In this document: piece after piece, positions 50,741-59,345 of the stretch | Layout: each line of letters opens with the position of its first letter | Position numbering within the stretch: the first letter of the stretch is position 1 | From: Makana argininalis_B | GTDB taxonomy: Bacteria; Pseudomonadota; Gammaproteobacteria; Enterobacterales; Enterobacteriaceae | Direction: 5' to 3' | NCBI GenBank assembly: GCA_044442785.1 | Contig: JBISJT010000001.1 | Location: 124,001 to 188,000, forward strand | DNA length: 64,000 bases | Translations under genes and position numbers: made by a program | Notes under the pieces: generated by a model | Told to the model about the DNA's origin: nothing | The model's input: the letters and a program-made list of their open reading frames with translations, nothing else | Database searches by the model: none

Positions 50741-52870
50741 ATGTCTCGTATTATTATGTTAATTCCAACAAATAAAAATGTAGGATTAAGAAGTATTAGT
50801 ATGAGTTTAATATACTCTATAAGAAAACAAAATATAAATATAGAATATCTAAATTTAATAAATCAAGGTATATATCAAGAAAAATGTTATTTTACAAAAA
50901 ATAAAAATATAAAATATCTGAAAAACAAAAAAAAATTAAATTATATATCTTTAAAATATTTAAAAAAATTAATTTTTTCTAATAAAAAAGATATTTTATT
51001 TGAAAAAATATTAGATATTTATAATAAAATTAAAAATAATAATAAAATATTTTTATTAGAAGGTTTAATACCAATTTCAAATAATAATTTTGAAATTAAT
51101 CTTAATTATGAAATTTCAAAATTATTAAATACAGATATTATTTTTATATTTACACCTGAAAATAATAATTTCGAAAAATTAAAAGAAAAAATAAAGATAT
51201 TTATTTCAAATTATGGTGGTATTAATAATAAAAATATTATTGGTATTATATTTAATAAAATAAATGTACCAATATATAAAAATAATAAATTCTTTTCAGA
51301 TATTTCATTAATTTTGAATAAAAATATTAAATCAAAAATAATAAATATTGATTTTAAAAAAATTTCTTATGAATTAAATATACCGATTATAGGATGTATT
51401 CCATGGAATTATAATATTAACAATATTAGTATGATAGATATATCCAAACATATTAAAGCAAAAATTATAAATAAAGGCGATATACAAAAAAGATTAGTTA
51501 AAAAAATCATTTTTCCAAATATTAATATTTTTAATATAATTAATAATTTTAAAAATCAATCAATGATAGTTATTCCTAATGATAGATTTGATATATTTAT
51601 ATCATCTTGTCTTGCAGTAATGAATGGTATTAAAATATCTTCTTTATTATTAACTAATGTAAAAGAAATCAAATTTATTAAAAATAATTTATTTTACAAA
51701 GCTATAAAAACAGGATTACCAATTTTAAGTACAAAACATGATGTTTTTAGTACTTATATTAATTTACAAATGTTCCAAATTAATTTTCCTTTTAATGAAA
51801 ATGTTAAAATTTATAAAATAATAAATTATATTTCTAAATATTTAAATATATCTTGGATTAAATCACCCAAATTTTGTTTTAATAAAAAAATAAAATTATC
51901 TCCATATATATTTAAATATAAATTAATTGAAATGGCTAAAAAAGAAAATAAAAAAATAATTTTACCTGAAGGATATGATCCAAGAATAATTAAATCTGCA
52001 TATATATGTTATAAAAAAAAAATAGCTCAGTGTATATTAATGGGAAATCCATATAAAATAAACAAAATATCACATAAACAAGGTATCAATTTAAAAGATA
52101 AAATTGAAATTATTGATCCAGATAAAATACAAATGAATTATATATCTAAATTAATTGAAATAAGAAAACATAAAGGAATGACAGAAGAAAAAGCTATTAA
52201 AAAATTAAAAGATAATATAGTTTTAGCAACTCTAATGTTAGAAAATTCTGAAGTTGATGGTATTGTATCAGGAGCGGTAAATACAACTGCTAATACAATA
52301 AAACCACCACTTCAAATAATTAAAACTTTACCAGGAATATCAACAGTATCATCATTTTTTTTTATGTTATTTAAAAATAAAGTATTAATTTATGGAGACT
52401 GTGCTATAAATATAAATCCTACTTCAGAACAATTATCAGAAATAGCTATTCAATCTTATGAATCAGCAATAAAATTTAATATTATTCCTAAAATAGCTAT
52501 GATATCATATTCTACTGGTAACTCTGGTTATGGAGAAGATGTTGATAAAGTTAGAACAGCAACAAACATTGTAAAAAAAAAAAGACCAGATATAGTAATA
52601 GATGGTCCTATTCAATATGATGCTGCTATACTTTCAGATATTGCTATGTTAAAATGTCCAAATTCTCCCTTAAAAGGTAAAGCTAATGTATTTATTTTTC
52701 CTAATTTAAATACAGGTAATACAACTTATAAAGCTGTTCAAAGAACATCTAATATTATATCAATAGGTCCTATTTTGCAGGGTATAAAAAAACCAGTCAA
52801 TGATTTATCTAGGGGGGCAAGTATTGAAGATATAATTTACACAATTGCAATAACTGCAATTCAATCTTAA
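50741..52870 (+). CDS. pta: phosphate acetyltransferase
   Basis: Turns acetyl-CoA and phosphate into acetyl phosphate. 709 residues (E. coli 714), so the long enterobacterial form: an N-terminal P-loop-like domain (MLIPTNKNVGLRSISMSLIYSI), here strongly drifted, a DRTGG middle domain, and the well conserved catalytic PTA_PTB domain from about residue 395 (LPEGYDPRIIKSA, DGIVSGAVNTTANTIKPPLQIIKT, GPIQYDAA). With AckA it completes the route from pyruvate to acetate with ATP gain. Confidence 0.96.
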   Translation: MSRIIMLIPTNKNVGLRSISMSLIYSIRKQNINIEYLNLINQGIYQEKCYFTKNKNIKYLKNKKKLNYISLKYLKKLIFSNKKDILFEKILDIYNKIKNNNKIFLLEGLIPISNNNFEINLNYEISKLLNTDIIFIFTPENNNFEKLKEKIKIFISNYGGINNKNIIGIIFNKINVPIYKNNKFFSDISLILNKNIKSKIINIDFKKISYELNIPIIGCIPWNYNINNISMIDISKHIKAKIINKGDIQKRLVKKIIFPNINIFNIINNFKNQSMIVIPNDRFDIFISSCLAVMNGIKISSLLLTNVKEIKFIKNNLFYKAIKTGLPILSTKHDVFSTYINLQMFQINFPFNENVKIYKIINYISKYLNISWIKSPKFCFNKKIKLSPYIFKYKLIEMAKKENKKIILPEGYDPRIIKSAYICYKKKIAQCILMGNPYKINKISHKQGINLKDKIEIIDPDKIQMNYISKLIEIRKHKGMTEEKAIKKLKDNIVLATLMLENSEVDGIVSGAVNTTANTIKPPLQIIKTLPGISTVSSFFFMLFKNKVLIYGDCAININPTSEQLSEIAIQSYESAIKFNIIPKIAMISYSTGNSGYGEDVDKVRTATNIVKKKRPDIVIDGPIQYDAAILSDIAMLKCPNSPLKGKANVFIFPNLNTGNTTYKAVQRTSNIISIGPILQGIKKPVNDLSRGASIEDIIYTIAITAIQS

Positions 52871-52912
52871 AAAAATAAATATTTTTTTATATTAATAATA
52901 TTAATAAAGTTA

Positions 52913-52973
52913 AATATTTATTTAATATTCTCTATTTTATAAATAAAATAACAGAGAATATTAAATAAATATT
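52913..52973. terminator. 21-bp hairpin between pta and ppa
   Basis: Arms 52913-52933 and 52953-52973 pair perfectly over 21 bp, including AGAG/CTCT, with a partly pairable loop. It is the probable terminator of the convergent pta and ppa genes. Confidence 0.55.
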
Positions 52974-53018
52974 AATTATTTATAAAAAATTTAATTTTTT
53001 TTTTATATTTAATGTATA

Positions 53019-53561
53019 TTATTTTTTTTTGTTTTTATTTTTAAATCTATTAAAAGAAATCATAATTTCTGATTTAGCTGCATTAACATTATCCCAACCT
53101 TCAATTTTAATCCATTTGTTTTTTTCCAAATCTTTATAATGTTTAAAAAAATGTACAATTTGATTTTTAATATTTTTTGATAAATCACTAATATCATTAA
53201 TATTAATATATTCTCTAGATATTTTATTATGAGGTACTACTAGTAATTTACTATCTTTTCCTGATTCGTCTTCCATTTTTAATAAACCTATAGGACGGCA
53301 TCTAATTACAGTACCTGGATATATAAAGTAATTTAATAATACTAATACATCCAAAGCGTCACCATCTAATGATAAAGTATTATTAATATAACCATAATTA
53401 CATGGATAAATCATATTATTGTTAGTAATACGATTAATAAATAAAATACCACTTTTTTTATCTACTTCGTATTTTATATGATGAGAATTAAATGGAATTT
53501 CAATAATAACATTAATATCATCTGGTATTTTTTTACCAGATGTAACTTTATATAAACTCAT
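53019..53561 (-). CDS. ppa: inorganic pyrophosphatase (type I)
   Basis: Hydrolyses pyrophosphate released by biosynthesis. 180 residues (E. coli 176). The metal-binding signature DGDALDVLV is present, with VIIEIPFNSHHIKYEVDK and GWDNVNAAKSEI. Convergent with pta, divergent from argI; the E. coli ppa is also in the argI region. Confidence 0.96.
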   Translation of the reverse strand: MSLYKVTSGKKIPDDINVIIEIPFNSHHIKYEVDKKSGILFINRITNNNMIYPCNYGYINNTLSLDGDALDVLVLLNYFIYPGTVIRCRPIGLLKMEDESGKDSKLLVVPHNKISREYININDISDLSKNIKNQIVHFFKHYKDLEKNKWIKIEGWDNVNAAKSEIMISFNRFKNKNKKK

Positions 53562-53572
53562 ATTTGTTTCCT

Positions 53573-53709
53573 TTATTTATTTTTAATTTTGATTATAAAA
53601 AATTATTATAATATAATTTATTAATTTATATTTACTTTTATAATTTAATAATATAAATTAATAAATTATATTATAATAATTTTTTATAATCAAAATTAAA
53701 AATAAATAA
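53573..53709. repeat. 60-bp perfect inverted repeat between divergent ppa and argI
   Basis: Arms 53573-53632 and 53650-53709 are perfectly complementary over 60 bp with a 17-nt centre. It starts 12 nt upstream of the ppa start and ends 34 nt before argI. Because both genes are read outwards, each arm sits in a 5' leader; it may provide mirror-image promoters for both genes. It is the longest perfect palindrome noticed here. Confidence 0.85.
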
Positions 53710-53742
53710 TAAATCAACTTTTTAAAAATATAAAAATAAAAT

Positions 53743-54768
53743 ATGAATTCTTTATTTAAAAGAAATTTTTTAAGATTAATAGATTTTTCTGAAAATGAAA
53801 TAAAAAAAATATTATTATTTTCACATCATCTAAAAAAAAGAAAAAAATTAGGAAATGAAATTAAATTTCTTGATGGAAAAAATATTTTATTAATTTTTGA
53901 AAAACCATCAACACGAACTAGATGTTCTTTTGAAGTTTCAGCATTTGACCAAGGTGCTAATGTAACATATTTAGATCAAAATTCAAGTCAAATGAACAAA
54001 AAAGAATCAATTAAAGATACAGCAATAGTAGCAGGTAATATATATGATGGAATTCAATATAGAGGTTATAATCAAAAATATGTAGAACATATTGCAAAAT
54101 ATTCTAAAGTGCCTGTTTGGAATGGATTAACAAATGAATTTCACCCTACTCAAGTAATAGCTGATTTGTTTACTATTCAAGAAAATATTTTATATAAAAG
54201 TTTTAATAAAATAAATTTAACTTATATAGGTGATTCATCAAATAATATAGGAAATTCTTTATTAGAAGCTTCTGCTATTACAGGTATAAATCTTACTTTA
54301 ATATCACCAAAACATTATTTTCCAAATAAAAATTTAATCAATTATTGTACATTATTAAGTAAAAATAAAGGAGGTAATATAAAAATAACAGAAGATATAG
54401 AAACTGGAGTCAAATTATCTGATTTTATATATACAGATGTTTGGTTTTCTATGGGGGATAATAAAAATACATGGAAAGAAAGAATTAATGCTCTTAGAGA
54501 TTATCAAGTAAATTCTGATATAATCAATTTAACCAATAATAAAAATGTTAAATTTTTACATTGTCTTCCTTCTTTTCATGATAATAATAGTTATATAGGA
54601 AAACAAATATCACAAAAATATGGATTTAATAATGGAATAGAAGTAACTAATGATGTTTTTGAATCTGATTATAGTTTAGTATTTAAACAATCAGAAAATC
54701 GTTTACATACAATTAAAGCAATAATGATTTATACATTAAAAAAAAAAATAAATTTTGAATTAATGTAA
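53743..54768 (+). CDS. argI: ornithine carbamoyltransferase
   Basis: Makes citrulline from ornithine and carbamoyl phosphate (arginine synthesis). 341 residues (E. coli ArgI 334). Carbamoyl-phosphate site STRTRCSFE, HPTQVIADL, and the ornithine loop HCLPSFHD are present. The argI name rather than argF rests on nearness to ppa, as in E. coli. With carAB in this window it forms a supply line for citrulline, probably completed by argGH elsewhere in symbiont or host. Confidence 0.95.
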   Translation: MNSLFKRNFLRLIDFSENEIKKILLFSHHLKKRKKLGNEIKFLDGKNILLIFEKPSTRTRCSFEVSAFDQGANVTYLDQNSSQMNKKESIKDTAIVAGNIYDGIQYRGYNQKYVEHIAKYSKVPVWNGLTNEFHPTQVIADLFTIQENILYKSFNKINLTYIGDSSNNIGNSLLEASAITGINLTLISPKHYFPNKNLINYCTLLSKNKGGNIKITEDIETGVKLSDFIYTDVWFSMGDNKNTWKERINALRDYQVNSDIINLTNNKNVKFLHCLPSFHDNNSYIGKQISQKYGFNNGIEVTNDVFESDYSLVFKQSENRLHTIKAIMIYTLKKKINFELM

Positions 54769-54838
54769 AAAGATATTTTTTAAAAAATAACAATTTATAC
54801 AATCTTATATAATATTTAAATTTATTATGGTTTTAAAT

Positions 54839-55315
54839 ATGAATAAAAATCCTATAACTTTACGGGGTATTGAAAAATTAAAAGAAGAACTTGAATATCT
54901 TAAAAACTTTAAACGAAAAGAAATAATTAATTCTATAATTAATGCTCGTAAACATGGAGATTTAAAAGAAAATTCAGAATATCATTCTGCTAAAGAACAA
55001 CAAAGTTTTTGCGAATTTAGAATTAAAGAAATTGAAAATACATTAATTAATTCTTATATTATAGATATAACTAAAATTACAAAAAAAAATTATATTATAT
55101 TTGGATCAACTGTTACTATAAAATATAAAAATTCAAAAGAAAAAAAAAAATATAAGATAGTTGGTAAAGATGAGTCAGATTTTAAAAAAAACTTAATATC
55201 TATTCATTCACCTATTGCACGAAGCCTTATAGGTAAAAAAAATGGTGATAATATTAAAATAAAAACACCAGGAGGGATATTAGAATTTACTATATTAAAA
55301 ATAGAATATTTATAA
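54839..55315 (+). CDS. greA: transcription elongation factor GreA
   Basis: Rescues backtracked RNA polymerase by stimulating transcript cleavage. From ATG 54839 the product (MNKNPITLRGIEKL) has 158 residues and aligns without gap to E. coli GreA; the in-frame ATG at 54827 would add four residues. The acidic loop tip is in HGDLKENSEYHSAKEQQ. It lies beside rlmE and ftsH as in E. coli, without yhbY. Confidence 0.96.
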   Translation: MNKNPITLRGIEKLKEELEYLKNFKRKEIINSIINARKHGDLKENSEYHSAKEQQSFCEFRIKEIENTLINSYIIDITKITKKNYIIFGSTVTIKYKNSKEKKKYKIVGKDESDFKKNLISIHSPIARSLIGKKNGDNIKIKTPGGILEFTILKIEYL

Positions 55316-55413
55316 TAATTATATTAATGATAATTATATTGTTAATAGTATAATTGTATTTTAACGTTATAGTTTAAATATTTTATTTTTAAAAATAAAT
55401 TTTCAAAAAAAAT

Positions 55414-56045
55414 ATGTATATTAAAAAAAAAAAACTAAAAGTTCTAAAATATGGTTAAAAAAACATTTTAATGATATTTATTTTATAAATTCAAAAAAAA
55501 GAAAATTACGTTCTCGATCTTGGTTTAAATTGTATGAAATTCAAAAAAAATATAATATTATATTAAAAGGTATGAAAGTTTTAGATTTAGGATCATCTCC
55601 TGGTGGATGGTCTGAGTATATTTATAAAAAAATTGGTAAAAATGGTATTATTATTTCTTGTGATATGATTCCTATGAAACCAATACCAGGAGTTTATTTT
55701 ATATTGGGTGATATAAATAATAATTTATTGCATAAAAATATATATAAAAAAATAGGTAATAATAAAATAGATCTTATTTTATCTGATATGTCTCCAAATA
55801 TAAGTGGTATATCAACTATAGATATACCTAAATTTATAAATTTAGTTAAATTATCATTAATTTTTTGTAAAAATTTTTTAAAAAAAGGGGGAAGTTTAAT
55901 AGTAAAAATATTTAATGGAGATGGTTTTGAGAAACTATTTAGATATATAAAATCTAAATTTATTTATGTAAAAATTATAAAACCTTATTCTTCAAAAAAA
56001 ACATCAAAAGAAATTTATATTTTTGCTAGAAGTTATATTATATAG
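55414..56045 (+). CDS. rlmE: 23S rRNA 2'-O-methyltransferase RlmE, frameshifted at a poly(A) tract
   Basis: Methylates U2552 of 23S rRNA in late 50S assembly. Translation from ATG 55414 gives MYIKKKK then runs out of frame after 12 A (55423-55434) and stops at 55456. If the tract is read as 13 A, the frame continues as TKSSKIWLKKHFND..KLRSRSWFKLYEIQ, matching E. coli SSRWLQEHFSD..LRSRAWFKLDEIQ, on to the stop at 56045. The downstream frame has no start before TTG 55530, which would drop the catalytic Lys38 equivalent (in WFK). SAM motif DLGSSPGGWS, SDMSPNISG and IVKIFNGDGF are intact. Either slippage restores it, or it is freshly inactivated or a sequencing error. Confidence 0.88.
55423..55434 (+). 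repeat. 12-A tract, site of the rlmE frameshift
   Basis: Twelve A residues separate the ATG-initiated frame from the frame encoding the rest of RlmE. One added (or two lost) A restores a full-length protein. Confidence 0.85.
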
Positions 56046-56098
56046 TTTTTTTTTTAAAATTTTGACATTATTAATAATTTTTATTAAAAGTTTTATAT

Positions 56099-56102
56099 GA
56101 GG
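56099..56102 (+). promoter_or_regulatory. ribosome binding site fixing the ftsH TTG start
   Basis: GAGG, 8 nt upstream of TTG 56111; no ATG is available at the family start. A perfect TTGACA at 56062-56067 upstream may be a -35 element, but no good -10 follows. Confidence 0.6.
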
Positions 56103-56110
56103 TTAATATT

Positions 56111-57916
56111 TTGAATAATATTTTTAAAAACATAATGATATGGTTGACTATGTCAGTTATATTTGTTTCTATGTTTCAAAATTTTGGTTTTATAGAACAA
56201 AATGAAAATAAATTAAATTATTCAACATTTATGTCTGAACTTAATAAAAATAAAATAAAAGAGGTTTTAATTAAAAATAGAAAAATTATTTTCACTAATA
56301 TTAATAATAATAAATATATTACTTATATTCCAATTAATGATCCTAAACTTCTTGATATTTTATTAATTAAAAATGTTAAAATTATAGGAGAATATTCTGA
56401 ATATCATAGTTTATTTACTTATGTTTTAATATCTTGTTTTCCAATAATTTTAATTGTATTATTCTGGTTATTTTTTATACGTCAAATTAAAAATGGCGGT
56501 AAAAGTATTATGTCATTTGGACAAAGTAAAGCTAAAATATTAAATAAAAAAAATATTGAGATTGATTTTGATGATGTAGCTGGTTGTGATGAAGCTAAAA
56601 AAGAAGTAAGTGAGATAGTTGATTATTTAAAAAATTCTAAAAAATTTAAAAAATTAGGTGCTAAAATACCAAAAGGTATTTTAATGATAGGGCCTCCTGG
56701 TACGGGAAAAACATTACTTGCTAAGGCTATATCAGGTGAAGCAAAAGTGCCTTTTTTCAGTATTTCTGGATCTGATTTTGTAGAAATGTTTGTAGGTGTA
56801 GGTGCATCAAGAGTGAGAGATATGTTTAATCAAGCCAAAAAATCATCACCATGTATAATTTTTATTGATGAAATAGATACAGTTGGTCGTAAACGGGGTT
56901 CTGGATTCGGGGGAGGTAATGATGAAAGGGAACAAACATTAAACCAAATGTTGGTAGAAATGGATGGATTTGAAAAAAATAAAGGTGTTATTATTATTGC
57001 AGCCACAAATCGTCCTGATGTATTAGATAATGCTTTATTACGTCCAGGTCGTTTTGATCGTCAAATTATTATTGATCTTCCAGATTTAAAAGGTAGAGAA
57101 CAAATTTTAAATGTACATATTAAAAAATCTCCAATATCTTCAGATGTTAATTTATCAATAATAGCAAGAGGGACTCCAGGTTTTTCAGGTGCAGATTTAT
57201 CAAATTTAATAAATGAAGCTGCTTTATACGCAGCAAGTCAAAATAAAATAATTATATCTATGATAGATTTAGAAAAAGCGAAAGATAAAATTATAATGGG
57301 TTCTGAAAAAAAAACATTTATAATATCAAAATTTCAAAAAGAACATACTGCTTATCATGAATCAGGACATGTAATAATTGGTAAATTAGTACCTAATAGT
57401 GATCCAATACATAAAGTTACTATTATTCCTAGAAGAAAATCTTTAGGTGCAACTTTTTTTTTACCAAAAGAAGATGTTATAAGTGTCAATCGTCAAAAAT
57501 TAGAAAGCCAAATATCTACTTTATATGGAGGTCGAGTTGCTGAAGAAATAATATATGGAAATGATAATATTTCAACAGGATCTTTTAATGATATTAAAAT
57601 TGCTACATCTATTGCTAGAAAAATGGTGACTAAATGGGGTTTTTCTGAAAAACTTGGTCCTATTTTATATTCACATGAAGAAGAAAATGAATTTAATGGA
57701 AATAATTATTATTATAAAAATAATAATATATCTGATGAAACAAATTTATTAATAGATAAAGAAATTAAATTTATAATTAAAAAAAATTATGATAGAGCTA
57801 AAAAAATTCTTTTGGAAAATATAAAAATTCTTCATTATATGAAAGATTTATTATTAAAATATGAAACTATTAATAGTAAACAGATTAATAATCTCATGAA
57901 AAATAAAGAAAAATAG
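56111..57916 (+). CDS. ftsH: ATP-dependent membrane zinc metalloprotease FtsH
   Basis: AAA+ protease of the inner membrane. 601 residues (E. coli 644), starting at TTG. Two membrane helices (about 7-24 and 98-120), Walker A GPPGTGKT, Walker [32 protein letters not shown], zinc motif HESGH (E. coli HEAGH) and the third ligand in the SFNDIK region. The unstructured C-terminal tail is lost. folP, glmM and secG, which follow in E. coli, are gone; tRNA-Leu follows directly. Confidence 0.97.
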   Translation: MNNIFKNIMIWLTMSVIFVSMFQNFGFIEQNENKLNYSTFMSELNKNKIKEVLIKNRKIIFTNINNNKYITYIPINDPKLLDILLIKNVKIIGEYSEYHSLFTYVLISCFPIILIVLFWLFFIRQIKNGGKSIMSFGQSKAKILNKKNIEIDFDDVAGCDEAKKEVSEIVDYLKNSKKFKKLGAKIPKGILMIGPPGTGKTLLAKAISGEAKVPFFSISGSDFVEMFVGVGASRVRDMFNQAKKSSPCIIFIDEIDTVGRKRGSGFGGGNDEREQTLNQMLVEMDGFEKNKGVIIIAATNRPDVLDNALLRPGRFDRQIIIDLPDLKGREQILNVHIKKSPISSDVNLSIIARGTPGFSGADLSNLINEAALYAASQNKIIISMIDLEKAKDKIIMGSEKKTFIISKFQKEHTAYHESGHVIIGKLVPNSDPIHKVTIIPRRKSLGATFFLPKEDVISVNRQKLESQISTLYGGRVAEEIIYGNDNISTGSFNDIKIATSIARKMVTKWGFSEKLGPILYSHEEENEFNGNNYYYKNNNISDETNLLIDKEIKFIIKKNYDRAKKILLENIKILHYMKDLLLKYETINSKQINNLMKNKEK

Positions 57917-57951
57917 ATTAATTAATTTTTTATTGAAAATTATAATAAAAA

Positions 57952-58037
57952 GCCGATGTGGTGAAATTGGTATACACGCTACCTTGAGGTGGTAGTACCT
58001 ATAATTTGGTTTACGGGTTCGAATCCCGTCTTCGGCA
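57952..58037 (+). tRNA. leuU: tRNA-Leu (GAG)
   Basis: Class II tRNA of 86 nt with acceptor GCCGATG/TTTCGGC-like ends (GCCGA/TCGGC), anticodon GAG in TTGAGGT and long variable arm; matches E. coli leuU, which holds the same place before nusA. CCA not encoded. Confidence 0.96.
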
Positions 58038-58145
58038 TTAAAAATTTAATAACTTTACACTTTACTTTAAACATAATTTAAAATAAAAATTTTATTAATT
58101 TTTTTATTTTTTAAATATAATTAAATTATTTATTTAGGAAATTTA

Positions 58146-59213
58146 ATGAATAAAAAAATAATAAATATAATTAAATCATTGTCAAATGAAAAATCAATTA
58201 GTATAGAAAAAATTTTCAAAACATTAGAAAATTCTATTTCAGTTGTTATTAAAAAAAAATATTATAATAAATATAATATTTTTGTTAAAATTAATAGATA
58301 TTCTGGTAAGATTTTTATCTTTAGACGTTGGATTTTTGTTAAAAATATTATAAATCCAAAAAAAGAAATTTCAATTAAATATGCAAATAAATATTTAAAA
58401 AATTCATTGTATAAAAAATATATTGATAAAAAAATAAAAAAAATTAATTTCGATAGAATAAGTATTCAAATAATAAAAAAATTAATTTTTAAAAAAATTA
58501 AAAAATATAAAATAAAAACATATATTAATTTTTTTAAAAAAAATAAAGGAAAGATAGTAAGTGGTACAGTTAATAAAGTTATAAGAGAAAAAATATTTAT
58601 AAATTTAGAAAAAAAATCTACAGGAATTATTAAAAAAAAAGATATGATAATTAGAGAAACTTTAAGACCAGGAGATATAATACGGGGGATATTATATTCT
58701 ATTAATAATAGATTTAATAAATATATTTTTTTAATTAGTCGATCCAAACCTGAGATGTTAATAGAATTATTAAAAATAGAAGTACCTGAAATTAAAGAAA
58801 AAATTATTGAAATAAAAGCTATTACCAGATGTCCTGGAGTAAGATCTAAAATAGCAGTAAAAACAAAAGATAATAGAATAGATCCAATTGGTGCTTGTAT
58901 AGGTTTACGTGGTTCTAGAATACAAGCAATTTCTAATGAATTATGTGGAGAAAAAATAGATGTTTTTCTTTGGAGTGAAAATAAAGTACAATTAGTAATA
59001 AATTCTATGTCTACAATTGGAATATTATCTATTATTGTAGATGATAAAAACCATAAAATGGATATTGCATTAAATGAATCACATATTGCACAAGCAATTG
59101 GCAAGAATGGTCAAAATGTCAAACTTTCTTCTAATTTAACAGGTTTTAAATTAAATATAATGTCTTTTAAGGAACTATATAAAAAAATAAAAAAAAAAAA
59201 TAAATATTTTTAG
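58146..59213 (+). CDS. nusA: transcription factor NusA, truncated after KH2
   Basis: Pausing, termination and antitermination factor. 355 residues against 495 in E. coli. RNAP-binding N-terminal domain (1-130), S1 domain (GKIVSGTVNKV to ILYSI), KH1 (AITRCPGVRSKIAV, DPIGACIGLRGSRIQAI) and KH2 (IAQAIGKNGQNVKL) are present; the acidic AR1 and AR2 repeats that bind lambda N, alpha CTD and SuhB are missing. rimP, normally just upstream, is also gone. AGGA precedes the ATG. Confidence 0.96.
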   Translation: MNKKIINIIKSLSNEKSISIEKIFKTLENSISVVIKKKYYNKYNIFVKINRYSGKIFIFRRWIFVKNIINPKKEISIKYANKYLKNSLYKKYIDKKIKKINFDRISIQIIKKLIFKKIKKYKIKTYINFFKKNKGKIVSGTVNKVIREKIFINLEKKSTGIIKKKDMIIRETLRPGDIIRGILYSINNRFNKYIFLISRSKPEMLIELLKIEVPEIKEKIIEIKAITRCPGVRSKIAVKTKDNRIDPIGACIGLRGSRIQAISNELCGEKIDVFLWSENKVQLVINSMSTIGILSIIVDDKNHKMDIALNESHIAQAIGKNGQNVKLSSNLTGFKLNIMSFKELYKKIKKKNKYF

Positions 59214-59345
59214 ATTTAAAAATTTAAAAAAATAAATTTAATGTATGAATATATTTATTATGAATTTTTAATTTAAATATAAATATATTTAATTAATTAT
59301 TATTAATAATAATAACAATAAATATAATTTAAATAAAATAATATC

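Noticed and set aside
55530..56045. RlmE starting at TTG 55530 as a complete gene
   Set aside because: It would lack the conserved N-terminal 40 residues including the catalytic Lys in WFK, all of which are encoded in frame just upstream.
58466..59104. A 212-codon open frame antisense to nusA, hydrophobic and Ile/Leu rich
   Set aside because: It is the reverse shadow of Lys/Asn-rich coding sequence; no family resemblance and no ribosome site, and nusA on the other strand is conserved.
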